From assembly GCA_963575745.1 (NCBI GenBank), contig CAUYUJ010013980.1:61001-125000 (forward strand): a stretch of 64,000 bases of DNA, in the 5' to 3' direction. The position numbers and the translations under genes were made by a program. Of the stretch, positions 21,859 to 33,624 are shown piece after piece (the stretch's first letter is position 1; each line of letters starts with the position of its first letter). The DNA is from Prorocentrum cordatum (taxonomy: Eukaryota; Sar; Dinophyceae; Prorocentrales; Prorocentraceae). Under the pieces are notes generated by a model. That model was not told the origin of the DNA, did no database searches, and worked only from the letters and a program-made list of their open reading frames with translations.

Positions 21859-22211
21859 CGTCTGAACGTCGGGGTGTATTATGGATAGATGCATGCCACT
21901 TCTGGACGCGTGCTGCGTATGCGCCAGCAGCAGGCCAGCATCCCGAAAGGCGGGGAGCCTTTGGCAGGGGGCCCAGGCACTCCCCACGCCCACAGCAGGA
22001 GCCAGACGACCCAGAGCTCGAGCCCAGCGATGCAGGGCCACCTCCTCCTCCTTCTCCTCCTCCTGACGCTTCCCATGCATAATTTTGCCAATTTCTTCCA
22101 TGCTGTCGCCTCGGCGCCCTCTCCACGGCGCCTTCATGGCGCCACTCGGAGTCCGAGTCCGAGTCCAAGCGACGCAGGGCCACCTACCAGTCTGCTGCAC
22201 GTTAGCATTGT
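21859..22211. other. coding-like on both strands, unresolved
   Basis: On plus, a frame ends QQEPDDPELEPSDAGPPPPP then DASHA and a TAA at about 22082. On minus, a frame of about 188 codons (21730-22296) reads DAGLLLAHTQHASRSGMHLS near its end. A 25-bp element (CCAGCGATGCAGGGCCACCT) recurs diverged near 22170. I cannot choose between the strands. Confidence 0.3.
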
Positions 22212-22330
22212 CCTTTGCCGGAGTGAGCCCCGTCATGCAGGCCGCCGCTTGCGCATCGTGTGCAGCCATCGGCAAGTCGTGCGCACCAAAAGTCACTCTT
22301 GCCTAGGATCGATCACCCTTGCGTGTAGCT
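22212..22330. mobile_element. FB7 foldback, shortened copy
   Basis: It matches the copies at 49037 and 57572: GCCGGAGTGAGCCC on the left, CGCACCAAAAGTCACTCTTG and CACCCTTGCGTGTAGCTG on the right. Confidence 0.55.
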
Positions 22331-22370
22331 GAAACAAACGGTGGCTGCCCGGTATGAAAACTCCTCCGGG

Positions 22371-22536
22371 CGACGAGATCTGTACGTATCCATTGCGTCC
22401 TGGCCAGGCCGGTCCTGAACCCAGGAGCTGTGTATACGCCCTCCTGGCCCAGCCAGGAGGGTGTGGAATCTGCACCTCTGCTGGGTTCAGGATGGGCCTG
22501 GCCAGGGAGGAGTGGATATGTATAGATTTCGTCTCC
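22371..22536. mobile_element. FB6 foldback, copy 2
   Basis: Inverted arms of about 45 bp: GAGATCTGTACGTATCC and CTGGCCAGGCCGGTCCTGAA against the complement ending TGGATATGTATAGATTTCG. The inner hairpin is CCCTCCTGGCCCAGCCAGGAGGG. Confidence 0.8.
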
Positions 22537-22927
22537 CTATTCCGTCATCGAGGATAAAAGGACACGCAACCCGAGTAAGACGATGAAGACGTCGCCTCAC
22601 TGAGGTCCCCGTCCTTGCCTTGGGGATGATGGCTCTGGGCGGTTTGGCTTGATACATCTGCAGAACAGATACCCATGTCCCTACAGTGCTGTTTTTGAAT
22701 GCATACTCCGCGTGCGGATCATGTATTGAACATGCAGGGATTTGTATCAAAAACAACGATGCGTTCGTGCATACATTTACTCATACATTAATCATGCATG
22801 AGAACAATCCAATATTTTTCAAACATCCTATGTGTATCAAAAACTGCCCTGTCATGTTTTTGGCCCTCCTGATAACTTAGGTCCCCCCCTGAAGGATGAG
22901 GGGCCCTTCTCCTGCCACTCATTCCAG
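22537..22927. other. unassigned sequence
   Basis: An AT-richer patch at 22740-22880 contains CATACATTTACTCATACATT. No exon or repeat recognised. It ends in CATTCCAG, the acceptor for the next candidate exon. Confidence 0.35.
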
Positions 22928-23029
22928 GCCGCACGGCGGAAAGCACCGCCCTTCTGGGCGAGCGATGATCGTCGGAGCGGACGCTCTCGGCACCACGGGC
23001 GCTCCCGCCGAGGCGCGCAGCGCCTCTGG
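22928..23029 (+). CDS. candidate exon
   Basis: The segment follows CTCATTCCAG. The preferred frame reads PHGGKHRPSGRAMIVGADAL and continues GTTGAPAEARSASGT. Third positions are strongly G/C. A second frame (ARRKAPPFWASDDRRSG) is also open. A G tract and (GGA)n follow. Confidence 0.4.
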
Positions 23030-23034
23030 CACGC

Positions 23035-23205
23035 GGGGGGGGGGGGCCAGCGGCGCGGGCTCCCGGCGCCCGCGGAGGCGCCGGGCCTGCTGGAGGAGGA
23101 GGAGGAGCAGGAGGAGGGGGAGGAGGAGGAGGAGGGGGAGGGGGAGGAGGAGGAGGAGGAGGAGGAGGAGGAGGAGGAGGAGGAGGAGGAGGAGGCGCGA
23201 GGAGT
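23035..23205. repeat. G tract and (GGA)n microsatellite
   Basis: Ten G residues, a GC-rich linker, then GGA triplets to about 23195. Confidence 0.85.
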
Positions 23206-23363
23206 GAGGTCTGGACGCCCGAAGCGAGGGGGGGCGCGGCCGGAGGGCCGGGGGGCGGGCCCGGCCCGCGCGGGCGAGGGCCGCCGGGGAGCGGGAGACA
23301 CCGAAGGGGTGCACTGTCAGTAGGAGGAGGCCCCGAGGCGGGAGGGCCGGGGAGAAAAGGCAA

Positions 23364-23583
23364 GGAGTCTGGACGCCCGAAGTGGGTGCGGAAAGAATGG
23401 GTACGATGCCCAACAGCAGTTCCTGTCCATTTGGGACAGGATTCGCTGTCCACGCCGCCGCGGCCTGTGTCCATGCGAGACAGAAGGCCGCCTGCCCAAC
23501 AGCGGCCGCTGTTGGTTTGGGACAACAGTTGTTGTTGGGCATTGTACCCATTCTTTCCGGACCCATTTCGGGCGTCCAAGAGG
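23364..23583. mobile_element. FB20 foldback
   Basis: Arms of about 60 bp: GGACGCCCGAAGTGGGTGCG, GAAAGAATGGGTACGATGCC and AACAGCAG, against the complement GGGCATTGTACCCATTCTTT and CATTTCGGGCGTCC. About 220 bp, non-coding. A partial GTCTGGACGCCCGAAGCG also occurs at 23210. Confidence 0.85.
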
Positions 23584-23589
23584 CGGTGG

Positions 23590-25145
<1,556 letters not shown>

Positions 25146-25205
25146 GAACAGGAGCTATCAACATACGATCCGATGCTAGTCGTTCGGGGGGCTGGCTTTC
25201 GGCAG

Positions 25206-25665
25206 GCTGCCATGGAGAAGCGCATGCAGAGCGCTACCAAGGATATTTCAGAGTTGCTGTCCAGCAGCGGGGACATCAACCAAAACATAAAGGACTGTTT
25301 GTCCAGGCATGGCATTCCTCTGACAATCATGATTGTCATTGTCATCCTGCACCTCCAGCGTTCTTCTCCTCCTTGTCTTCGCCATCTTCCACACTCCTCC
25401 TGCTTCCTCCGCCTTCTCCTCATGACTCAAAGTCGTCCTCCTCTTAACTGTCCCAAAATCCTCTGCGCTTGTTTCTCGTTTGCATCATCCTTCTCGTCCT
25501 TCCCATCCTTCCTCCTCCCGCCCTTCCTTCTCCAGGCAGGATAGTCCGTTGCCCATCATGACCGTCCTGCAGATGAACCTTGCCAAGGCAGAGAAGGGGT
25601 CCCAGCAAGAGAAAGCGCTCAGCTACATCTTCAACGTCATGAACCAGGAACTGGCCAGCAGATGA
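25206..25665 (+). CDS. 3' part of a two-exon gene fragment, unknown protein
   Basis: Exon A (25206-25306) follows CTTTCGGCAG and reads AAMEKRMQSATKDISELLSS, then SGDINQNIKDCLS. Exon B (25536-25665) reads QDSPLPIMTVLQMNLAKAEK, continues GSQQEKALSYIFNVMNQ and ends ELASR with TGA 25663-25665. Joining them restores one frame through an AG|G arginine codon. The 229-nt intron has GC-AG ends, and TCCAGGCA is repeated at both junctions. An ATG lies at 25212, but the frame is open upstream, so earlier exons are likely. Two soluble, helix-rich pieces; family not recognised. Confidence 0.65.
25307..25535 (+). other. GC-AG intron with direct-repeat boundaries
   Basis: It begins GCATGGCATTCC and ends CCTTCTCCAG. 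The 8-mer TCCAGGCA spans both splice sites, so the cut position is ambiguous within the repeat. The interior is pyrimidine-rich toward its 3' end. Such repeats around introns are known from dinoflagellates and from intron-generating (introner) elements. Confidence 0.6.
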
Positions 25666-25693
25666 CAGAGGGGTTTGGGCCTGCCCCTTTCTT

Positions 25694-26248
25694 TTGGAGG
25701 TCTCGGATGGTTTCTGGAGGTCTGCGGATGGCGCCAGAGCCCCCTGGAGGCTTCTGGGCAAAGAGCTGCGACAACCTCGTTCCTTGGTTCCACAAGTCTC
25801 GTCACAAGCAGCGAGACAACATCGAATACGCGTCGCGAGGAGTTTGTCCCTCCGCAGCGTTGTGAGGCATTGCCCACCGCACTTCGCGGCAAGGGGTCCG
25901 GCGTTGGTAGACCGAGGGGCGAGAAGTGGCGAGTGCTCTCGCGCGATCGCGTCGGAAGTACAGATCAGCGAACACTGCGTGATCGGAAGTCGCCCCGCCC
26001 TTGTTTCCCAGCAGCCCATCGTCATAGCGCCATTCAGATCGCGAGCAAGCCTCCTCACAGTTTTCTGGGGCAAAAAGTGGCCGCCCAACGATGGCACATC
26101 GCCAAACGCCCACCGGCTGGGCCGCTATGATTGCGACGAGTCCTGCAGAACCTCGAGGGAGGAGGATGAGGAGGAGATTGGGGATAAGAGAAAAGAGCAG
26201 GAGGACAGGTACTCTCTGAGCGCCTCCACCGCTCGACATCTGTTTTGA
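25694..26248 (+). other. 185-codon open frame, coding status uncertain
   Basis: The later part reads CVIGSRPALVSQQPIVIAPF, then FWGKKWPPNDGTSPN and DCDESCRTSREEDEEE, ending RHLF and TGA. The composition is complex. An alternative frame near 25770 (SCDNLVPWFHKSRHKQRDN) competes with it. No start or splice context is decisive. Confidence 0.35.
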
Positions 26249-26299
26249 CAGGATCGAGGAGCTCTCTCCCCTTCTTCCTTTGATGCGTGCGCAGGGTGT

Positions 26300-26640
26300 G
26301 CAGCCAGGAGGAGGAGGTGGAGGAGGAGGAGAAGGAGGAGGAGGAGGAGGAGGGTGAAAGGAGGTGGAGGAACAGGAGGAGGAGGAGGAACAGGAGGAGG
26401 ATGATGAGAAGAAGGAGAAGGGTGAGCAGGAGGAACAGGAGGAGGAGGAGGAAGAGGAGAAAGGAGGAGGAGGAGCAGTAGGAGGAGGATGTGGATCAAT
26501 ACTAAGAACAACACTAATAATAGTACTAATAGTGACAAAGATGTTACTACCATTAATTTTGGTAATGCTAAGCATCCTATAATTAAGAACAAACTTGCTA
26601 CTACATTTGCTACTTAGAAACTATTGATAGCACGAAAAGA
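26300..26640. repeat. (GGA)n then AT-rich triplet tract
   Basis: GGA/AGG triplets run to about 26478, followed by an AT-rich run built of AAT, ACT and AAG triplets (26490-26630) that reads Asn/Thr-rich in one frame. It resembles 44560-44800. Confidence 0.65.
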
Positions 26641-26654
26641 AGAAGAGCGGTCTC

Positions 26655-26990
26655 GGTGTGTGTGTGTGTGCCTGGTGCGGACGGGCCGCCTCGCCCCCGC
26701 CGTCGCCGCCTCGCGCGGCGCCCTCGCCGTCGCCGCCTCAGGAGGAGGAGGAGGAGGAGGAGGAGGAGGAGGAGGAGGAAGGAGGACCGATGACCGATGA
26801 CTGGTGAGGGGGAGGCGGGGGAGTAGGAGGAGGAGGAGGAGGAGGAGGAGGAGGAGGAGGAGGACGCCGATGAAGGACGACGGGGACGACAAGGACGACG
26901 ATGAGGAGGGTGACGACGACAACGAATAGGATGACGAGGACGACGACGAGACAACATCTTTTCTGGGAAGTCGTTGTGTCGGGGGTCGGC
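26655..26990. repeat. GTGTGT, CGCCGTCGCCGCC, GGA and GACGAC tracts
   Basis: A succession of short microsatellites: GT at 26658-26670, GCCGTCGCC repeats to 26735, GGA at 26740-26780 and 26826-26862, and GAC/ACG to 26950. No gene recognised. Confidence 0.75.
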
Positions 26991-27012
26991 GGATGTCGTG
27001 GGGCTGGCCCAG

Positions 27013-27299
27013 AGGAGCTGCAGAAGAAGGTGCCCACTGTGCTGAAGGTGCTCTCAGCCCTCTCCCTCCGTGTCGTCGTCGTTGTGCTTCTCCTCTTCCT
27101 TAGCCTCCATCTTCCCTGTCCTTCTCACTGCGTTCGGCAAATGTCAGCGACGGGGCTGTCGCGTCCATCAACAATCCGAACTCTTACAGGGACTGACGCA
27201 ACACAAACCCGAGAGGAAGAGTTCGAGAGGATAAAAGCGCGATGTGCGGCAGTAGTGCAGAAAAGAACGTTGAACAGGCGAGAGAAGCTGGATAAGTAG
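27013..27299 (+). CDS. candidate two-exon 3' gene fragment
   Basis: Exon A (27013-27069) follows GGGGCTGGCCCAG, reads EELQKKVPTVLKVLSALSL and is followed by GTGTCG. A second exon from 27148, after AAATGTCAG, joins in frame as TGLSRPSTIRTLTGTDATQT, then REEEFERIKARCAAVVQK and LNRREKLDK with a TAG stop at 27297-27299. The intron would be 78 nt, GT-AG and pyrimidine-rich. A competing frame (SANVSDGAVASINNPNSYRD, stop) has stronger G/C third-position bias, so the second exon is uncertain. Confidence 0.4.
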
Positions 27300-27574
27300 A
27301 GCGAAAATCAAGAATAAGCACAATGTCGAGGACCTGACCCACCCACCCTGCATCACATTCTCCACCCACCCACCCACCCAATGTTCAAGGAACCTCACCG
27401 AGGGCAAGCTCCAGAGCCTATGACACGATGCTCTGCTGAAACGGCGCTGGGGTTACTTGGCACATGCCGCCGGCGGCTAACCCGAAGCTGCTGAAGACCC
27501 GATGTCTGCTCCCATCGGAGATCTTGCTGACACTCCTCCCCCACCAGCCCTACCCCTCTCTGTCAATTCCTCTT

Positions 27575-28170
27575 CCTCCTGGCGCCAGCCTAAACTTGGG
27601 AGGTGCGCGCGCTGGGCTGCCCGCTCAAAGGTGGGCGGCCTGAACTTTGCGAGGTTGGCGGCCCAAACTTGGGAGAGTGGCGGCCTAAACTCCCCCCCAA
27701 TCCCACCACCTCCACCTCCTCCTCCCCCCCCTTCACCTGGCGCCGACTTAAACTTGGGAGGTACGCGCACTAAACTGTGCGCTCAAAGGTGGGCGGCCCG
27801 AACCTGCGAGACTGGTGGCCTAAATTCGGGAGATGCGCGGCCTGAATTTCCTCGACATCTCTGTCGACTCCTCTTCTTCTTCCTCCTCCTCCTGGCGCCA
27901 GCCTAAACCTGGGAGGTGTGCGCACTAAGCTGAGCGTTCAAAAGTGGGCGGCGTGAAGGTGTGAACTGGCGAGATTGGTGGCCTAAACTTGGGAGATTGG
28001 CGGCCTGAACTTCCTCCACATCTCTGTCCACCACTACCTCTTCTACGTGACATGGTTAGCTCTCGCGGAGGGTCTAGAAGCTGCAGGGCCAATTCTACAA
28101 TGCCCTGCCAAGTTAGCGCGGCCGCATACATTTTGGAGATTGGCGGCCCGACCTGCATTCCAGCACGTCT
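27575..28170. repeat. about 155-bp tandem repeat
   Basis: Copies begin near 27579, 27737 and 27892 with CTGGCGCCAGCCTAAACTTG or variants. They carry GCGCTCAAAGGTGGGCGGCC and several GGCGGCCTAAACTTGGGAGA sub-repeats of about 20 bp, which continue to about 28165. Confidence 0.8.
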
Positions 28171-28750
28171 AATCGAACCTCCACCACTTCCTCCTCCATA
28201 CTTCTCTCACAGAGGGTCCTAGGCAGGTCAAGCTCATGCTTGGGTCTGCTGCTGGCGGTCGATACGCTCTACTGTAAACTTACTGGTCGACACGCTCCCC
28301 CTTGTCCTCCTCCTCCTTCTTCTGCTTCTTCTTTACGCCTCGTCTCTCTCCTTTGCTTCCTCTATCTCCTCCTCCTCGTCCTCCTCCTCCTCTTCATCAT
28401 TCCCGTTCTCATCTCCTACTCGACCCCTTCTCCTTCCCCCTCCTCCCTCCTTCACCGTCTGTCCCCCCCCCAGACTCCTCGCGTCGTCAAGCACCACCGC
28501 AGCAGATTTTGATCACTTTCCGGTTCTGGATGCCCTGACTTGGCTCGAGGGTACTAGCTAAAGGAACGATCCAGAATGAAAAAAAAACAGCCCCCCTAGA
28601 TGGGGTTGGGAACTCTGGAACGACGACCTTGGAGCTCTGGATCCGTACCTCCTCCTTCCACCCTCCCTCCGCTTCGAAGTGTGGACCCTGCCACCCTCGG
28701 AGACCTCTCCCCCCCTGCCCCTCTTCTCGCCTGCCCGTGCCGTGGCTTGG
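28171..28750. other. unassigned, partly CTC-rich
   Basis: 28290-28470 is pyrimidine-rich (CTCCTCC). No exon is convincing. Nothing recognised from 28480 to 28740. Confidence 0.35.
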
Positions 28751-28873
28751 CATCGCTCGGACGTGTGCATTTTTCCTTCGGCGAGGACCATCGAGGAGCA
28801 TCCTTGATCACTTGGCGAAAAAACCACGCACGAAACCGAACAAAGCACAGGAAATGGACGTCCGAGCGATGGC
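28751..28873. mobile_element. FB4 foldback, intact copy
   Basis: Ends CATCGCTCGGACGTGTGCAT and GGACGTCCGAGCGATGG. The interior includes GGACCATCGAGGAGCATCC. This uninterrupted interior is the empty-site reference for the FB3 insertion in the copy at 43033. Confidence 0.8.
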
Positions 28874-29014
28874 GAGGTGGCCGTTTGGGCCCGTGTCGAG
28901 ACTCAGCCCTCGCGCGAGGCGCCGCGCGCCACTGGCTCGGCCAGGCCACTCGGGGCAAGAGGCCTCGTGCCGGCTCACGCTGGCCTGGAGAGACGTACCA
29001 TCGGCAGCCTCGAG

Positions 29015-29245
29015 GCGGGGGTCAGTGCAAACGGGGGTCAGCCAGGACGCCGGATCCTGCAGGATCCTGCGAAGACCCCCTCTGGCTGACCGGGGTTAGC
29101 GAGCCGCTCGTGGCCGCGAGGCGGCCGCGCGTGTTGGCTGACCCGGGTCTGCGAAGACCTGCGTTGCAGTTTTTTTTCCTGCATTGCAGTTTTTGGTTCC
29201 CTGCTGACCCGGGTCTGGATTGACCCGGGTCAGAAGATCCCCGAT
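29015..29245. repeat. FB5 repeat, copy 2
   Basis: GGTCAGTGCAAACGGGGGTC, GGATCCTGCAGGATCCTGC and GACCCGGGTCTGGATTGACC occur in the same order as in copy 1. An internal GCAGTTTTTTTTCCTGCATT duplication lies near 29165. Confidence 0.65.
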
Positions 29246-29444
29246 ACCAGCCGTTTCTTTCCTCCCCCCCTCTCTAGAAGTCTCTGCCGGCAAGGAGTGC
29301 ACACGTCTGATGCTGGGCTGTCTCTGGCGCCTCCAGGGGCTGCTGCACGCCTGCGGTCGGCGTCCCCCAACATACTGGTTCCATGTGTGCGTCGCCCCGC
29401 CCCCCCCCCCTCTCTTCCCCCCAGGGACGACAAGCACTCCAGAA

Positions 29445-30060
29445 ATTTTAGTATACCTATACGACCGCCCTTCGGGTGATAAGGAGGTTCGGGGGGGAGG
29501 GGCCAACGTCTCACTCAATCGATCTCGCCATCGATCTGACTATCGATCTCACTTTCAGACTCACTATCGATTTCATTATCGATCTTACCATCGATCCCAC
29601 TATCGATCTCGATGTCGATCTCTACTATCAATCTTCACTATCGATCTCACTGTCGGTCTCACTGTCGATACCACTATCGATCTCACAATCGATCTCACTA
29701 CAGGACACCGACGGGACAGCGACAGGACACCGCCGGGACACCGACGGGACACCGAGGGGACACCGAGGGGATACCGAGGGGACACCGAGGTGACACCAAC
29801 GGGACACCGACGGGACGACGGGACACCGACGGAACACCGACGGGACACCGACGGGACACTACGGCGGGACAACCCGGCCACCGCCGGCCCACCGGGGGAG
29901 GTTCGGACAATTGTCTTGCCCCGCCCTGGCAACAGTGGAGTCATTCCTCTCGCCCGCCCACGCAGCTTCGCCTACACGCACGACACGAACCCGAAACCGA
30001 AACCGATGTCCCGGTGGGGGGCTCTCCGTTCCACTTCCATCTCACCCCCCGACATGCGAT
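29445..30060. repeat. R17 composite repeat, copy 2
   Basis: Ends as in 1335-2020. Here the first internal block is TATCGATCTCAC repeats (29510-29700) instead of the TTTGCATGTCGG block. The second internal block is GGACACCGACGG repeats (29700-29870). Confidence 0.75.
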
Positions 30061-30130
30061 TCTTCTTGGCAGGCGCTTTCTGGCCGTACCGCTCGGGGAA
30101 CGAAGTACGACAACATGGTTTGCATTATGC

Positions 30131-30309
30131 AGTCAACACTGAAAGTAAGGATGAGCGACTTTCCGAGGTTTCCCTTGCATCCTTTCCCATCGTCCCATCG
30201 GCCAATCCGTGGCCATTTTCGCGGGCCGCGCCCCGATCGAAAAGTGTCGGCATGGCCCTCCAAGGACCTGACATCCTTGTCTTGCATCCTTACTATCAGT
30301 TTCGACTAC
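30131..30309. mobile_element. FB11 foldback, copy 3
   Basis: The left arm CACTGAAAGTAAGGATG pairs with the right-arm CATCCTTACTATCAGTTTC. The interior matches the 9.5-kb copy (GCATCC, GGCCAATCC, CCTCCAAGGACCTGACATCC). Its right arm overlaps the first unit of the following array. Confidence 0.65.
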
Positions 30310-31900
30310 ATGTTCCGGTCGGGCGCACGCCTCCAAGGAGAACACGCAGTTTATTCGTGGAAGTCGTTATAAACATGAAATTTTGGCGCCCCGCGAGGGT
30401 TTCTGGGATCTGCGCTGGGCCCCCCCAGCGCCTCTGGCGCCGCCCCTGGCGCGCTCCACGTGCCAGGGAGGGAGGTCCAGCTCAGATCCAAGAAATCCGC
30501 GCGGACCGTCGAAAAATTATGCTTATGCCATTCTTTCTTCCTCCAAGAGTATCAGTTTCGTCTATATGTCCCGGTCGTGCGCACGCCTCCAAGGAGAACG
30601 CACAGTATTATTTGTGGAAGACAAACGCTATAAACATGAATTTTTGGTGTTCGCGCGTCTTTCTCGGATCTGCGCTGGGCCCCCCCCTGGCGGCGCCTCC
30701 GGCGCCGCCCCTGGCGCGCTCCGTGCGCCAAGGAGGGGGTTCCAGCACAGATCCAAGAAATACGCGCGGACCGTCGACAGATCATGTTTATGCGAGTTTT
30801 CCGTTCGTCCACTCGTATCAGTTTCGACTATGTCCGTGTCGGGCGCGCGCCTCCAAGGAGAATGCACAGTTTTACTCGTGGTAGAAAAACGCTATAAACA
30901 TGAACTTTTGGCGCGCTCTGCGCGGATTTCTTGGATCTGTGCTGGACCCCCCTCCCTGGCGCGCGGAGCGCGCCAGGGGCGGCGCCAGAGGCCCCCCAAG
31001 AGATCCTCGCGGACCGTCGAAAGTTCATTCCTCCATGATGGGCACATTTTCCACCACCACTACCATATGTAGGACGGAGGAGAAGCGAGGATGAGAAGGT
31101 CCTCCTCCTCCTCCTCCTCCTCCTCCTCCTCCCTCTCCTACCTATGGTAGTGGTGTTGGAAAATGGGCCCGTCACCTCCAATACTATCAGTTTCGACTCT
31201 ATATTCGGTCGGGCGCACGGCTCCAAGGAGAACACGCAGTATCATTTGTGGAAGCAAAACGCTTCAAATATGAACTTTTGGCGCTCCGCGCGGCTTTCTG
31301 GGATCTGCGCTGGGCCCCCCCTGGCGGCGCCTCCGGCGCCGCCCCTGGCGCGCTCCGCGCCAGGGAGAGGGGTCCATCTCAGATCGATTTCTTCCCATAC
31401 CATGTTTCTCCCCCCAAGGGTATCAGTTTCGACTATATGTCCGGGTCGGGCGCACGCCTCCACGCGCCGTTTTATTCGTGGAAGGAAAACGCTATAAACA
31501 TTACATTTTCGTACTCCACGCCAACTTCTGGGATCTGCGCTGGGCCCCCCCTGGCGGCGCCTCTGGCGCCGTACCTGGCGCGCGGAGCGCGCCAGGGAGG
31601 GGGGTCCAGCTCAGATCCAATAAATCTGCGCGGACCGTCGAAAGTTGATGCTTCTGCGAACCTTGCCTTCCTCCAGTGCTAGAAGTTTCGACTCTATGTC
31701 TGGGTCGGGCGCACGCCTCCAAGGAGAACGCAAAGTACTGTCGCATGTCCTCGTGCGTCCCATCCCTCCGGCCGCTTCGCCCTCCGCCCGCCCTCGTTGC
31801 CCTCGTTGCGCGCCTCTAAGGAGAACGCACAGTACTATCGCATGCCCTCGTGCGTCCCAGCCCTCCGGCCGCTTCGCCCTTCCCCCGCCCTCGTTGCCCA
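30294..31900. repeat. about 260-bp tandem array carrying FB1 foldbacks
   Basis: Units begin near 30294, 30550, 30816, 31186, 31420 and 31681 with TATCAGTTTCGACTATATG. They carry GGGCGCACGCCTCCAAGGAG and GCTATAAACATGAA, and the first five end in an FB1 hairpin. The FB1 cores are at 30380-30512, 30641-30779, 30905-31020, 31275-31390 and 31505-31640. The 30.8-31.2 kb unit contains an extra (CTC)n with flanking inverted GGACGGAGGAGAAGCGAGG-like sequence. The last units (31720-31900) lack FB1 and repeat a CGTGCGTCCCAGCCCTCCGG block. Confidence 0.85.
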
Positions 31901-31920
31901 CCCCTCCTCTGGGAGCCCAG

Positions 31921-32028
31921 GCCCTGGACGTCGGACCCTGTCTTCTGGCAGCGGTCGAGTGGGAGATCGGCTATGCCCCAAACTTGGTGGAGTCTACAAA
32001 CAAACATAATGCTTGTAGATCTACTTGA
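31921..32028 (+). CDS. candidate terminal exon, unknown protein
   Basis: The acceptor is CTCCTCTGGGAGCCCAG. The frame reads ALDVGPCLLAAVEWEIGYAP, then NLVESTNKHNACRST and TGA 32026-32028. Third positions are strongly G/C up to NLVES. An overlapping frame downstream (LVDLLEFVPGFRRLDGACFW) is also coding-like, so the true exon could end at an undetected donor near 31990. Confidence 0.5.
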   Translation, partial: ALDVGPCLLAAVEWEIGYAPNLVESTNKHNACRST

Positions 32029-32159
32029 GTTCGTGCCGGGCTTTCGCAGACTCGACGGGGCATGTTTTTGGGGATAAATCTGTTCTGTAGTCAATCTCCT
32101 CCTCGAGCTTCCGACACTCACTCGGGGGCCGGCCTTGCACCAGGTGTTTTTCGGGGGCC

Positions 32160-32460
32160 TCGAGACGGAGGTCATTGCAAACGGGGGTCAGCCGGGGCGC
32201 TGGAGGTTGCACGATTTTGCAAAGCCAGGGCTGCACTGACCCAGGTATCACCGCCCACCAAGACACCCCAACCCAACCCCAAGGCCCCGATTTGCCGTCC
32301 ATTTGCAGTGGGGGGGTGGGTGGCCAGGGAACATGGACAAAAACACACATGAAGCCCGTACCCCAAAAGTCGGCTCTTCGGGCTTTGGGCTGGGGTGGTC
32401 TGGTAGGTAGTCCTGGTATGCGTGCAGGACCCTGCAGGACCCTGCAGGGTCCTGCCAAGA
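32160..32460. repeat. FB5 repeat, copy 3
   Basis: AGGTCATTGCAAACGGGGGT, AGGGCTGCACTGACCCAGG and a CAGGACCCTGCAGGACCCTG run. The middle (32245-32400) is unrelated sequence, suggesting an insertion inside the repeat. Confidence 0.5.
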
Positions 32461-32468
32461 GAAGGCAG

Positions 32469-32526
32469 GGTCCCGCGAGGCCACTACGCCCTCCCGCCGG
32501 AGGTGCGGGAGGTGCTCATCGCCCGG
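32469..32526 (+). CDS. internal exon, unknown protein
   Basis: The segment follows GAAGGCAG and ends at a GTGAGG donor. The frame reads VPRGHYALPPEVREVLIAR with G/C-ending codons. The next 600 bp are (GGA)n, which would be intronic. It might belong with the exon at 33625, but the phase could not be proven. Confidence 0.5.
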
Positions 32527-32534
32527 GTGAGGAG

Positions 32535-33133
32535 GAGGGGGCAGGAGGAGGAGGAGGAGGAGGAGGAGGAGGAGGAGGAGGAGGAGGAGGAGGAGGAGAG
32601 GAGGAGGAGAGAGGAGGAGTAGGAGGAGGAGGAGGAGGAGGAGGGAGGAGGAGAAGGAGGAGGAGGAGGAGGGAGGAAGAGGAGGAGGAGGAAAGGAGGA
32701 GGAGGAGGAGGAGGGGGGGGGGGGATGAGGAGGAGGAGGAGGAGGGGGGAGAGGAGGAGGAGGAGGAGGAGGAGGGAGGAGGAGGAGAGGAGGAGGAGGA
32801 GGAGGAGGAGAGGAGGAGAGGAGAGGAGAGGAGGAGGAGGAGAGGAGGAGGAGGAAGGAGGAGGAGGAGAGGAGGAGGAGGAGGAGGAGGAGGGCGGAGG
32901 AGGAGAGAGGAGGAGGAGGAGGAGGAGGTAGGGGAGGAGGAGGAGGGGAGAAGGAGGAGGAGGAGGAGGAGGAGGGTGGGGGATGAGGAGGGGAGGAGAG
33001 GAGGAGGAGGACGAGGAGTGAGGGAGGAGGAGGAGGAGGAGGCGGAGGAGGAGGGGAGGAGGAGGAGGAGGAGGAGGAGGAGGAGGAGGAGGAGGAGGAG
33101 GAGGAGGAGGAGGAGGAGGAGGAGGAGGAGGGT
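32535..33133. repeat. (GGA)n microsatellite, 600 bp
   Basis: Almost pure GGA/GAG with small phase shifts (GGGAGG, GAGAGG), so every frame stays open as Glu/Arg/Gly on plus and Pro/Ser/Leu on minus. No gene. It is followed to 33342 by GC-rich unassigned sequence with a possible short exon near 33290-33330 (MRFAERSGKEE, then GTAGCC). Confidence 0.95.
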
Positions 33134-33342
33134 CGGCACGGACAGCCCGAGGTCCGTGGGTGGCCCTCCGGGCCAAGGGGGAGGGGCCACCGGAGGGCGA
33201 CAGAGAGACAGCTGCGAGGGTCGGGGGCCCGCCGTGCGGTCGTGGCGCGGCGGGGGGGGGGGGGCGGGGCGGCACGCTGCGGAGAGACGCGGCGCGGTGC
33301 CGATGCGGTTCGCCGAGCGCTCAGGGAAGGAGGAGGTAGCCA

Positions 33343-33470
33343 TGCCGCTACCCTTCCCCCGCTCTCCTCTTTTTGGGGCCTCCTGGGAGGCTCCCCGTCG
33401 CCACTGCTGGATTCGCCCCGAAATCCTGGTCAGGACGTGCTGCGGGAGAGGTCTGGGGAGCAGCGATAGC
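33343..33470. mobile_element. FB19 foldback, copy 3
   Basis: CCGCTACCCTTCCCCCGC, GGGGCCTCCTGGGAGGC, GTCGCCACTGCTGGATTCGC, CCTGGTCAGGACGT and GAGCAGCGATAGCGG align with the 9.8- and 39.5-kb copies. Confidence 0.7.
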
Positions 33471-33624
33471 GGTTCCTTTTGGTTTCCCGAGGGCGCGTTC
33501 CACTACTCGCAAAGTGCCCACTCGCAAACGTCTGAACAGAAAACGTGTCTTCTTCTAAGTCAATGGGTCGTAAGAGTCCCCCGCGGCGGGTCCAGGCCAT
33601 TTGCGAGCAGTTACTGTCTGCGAG

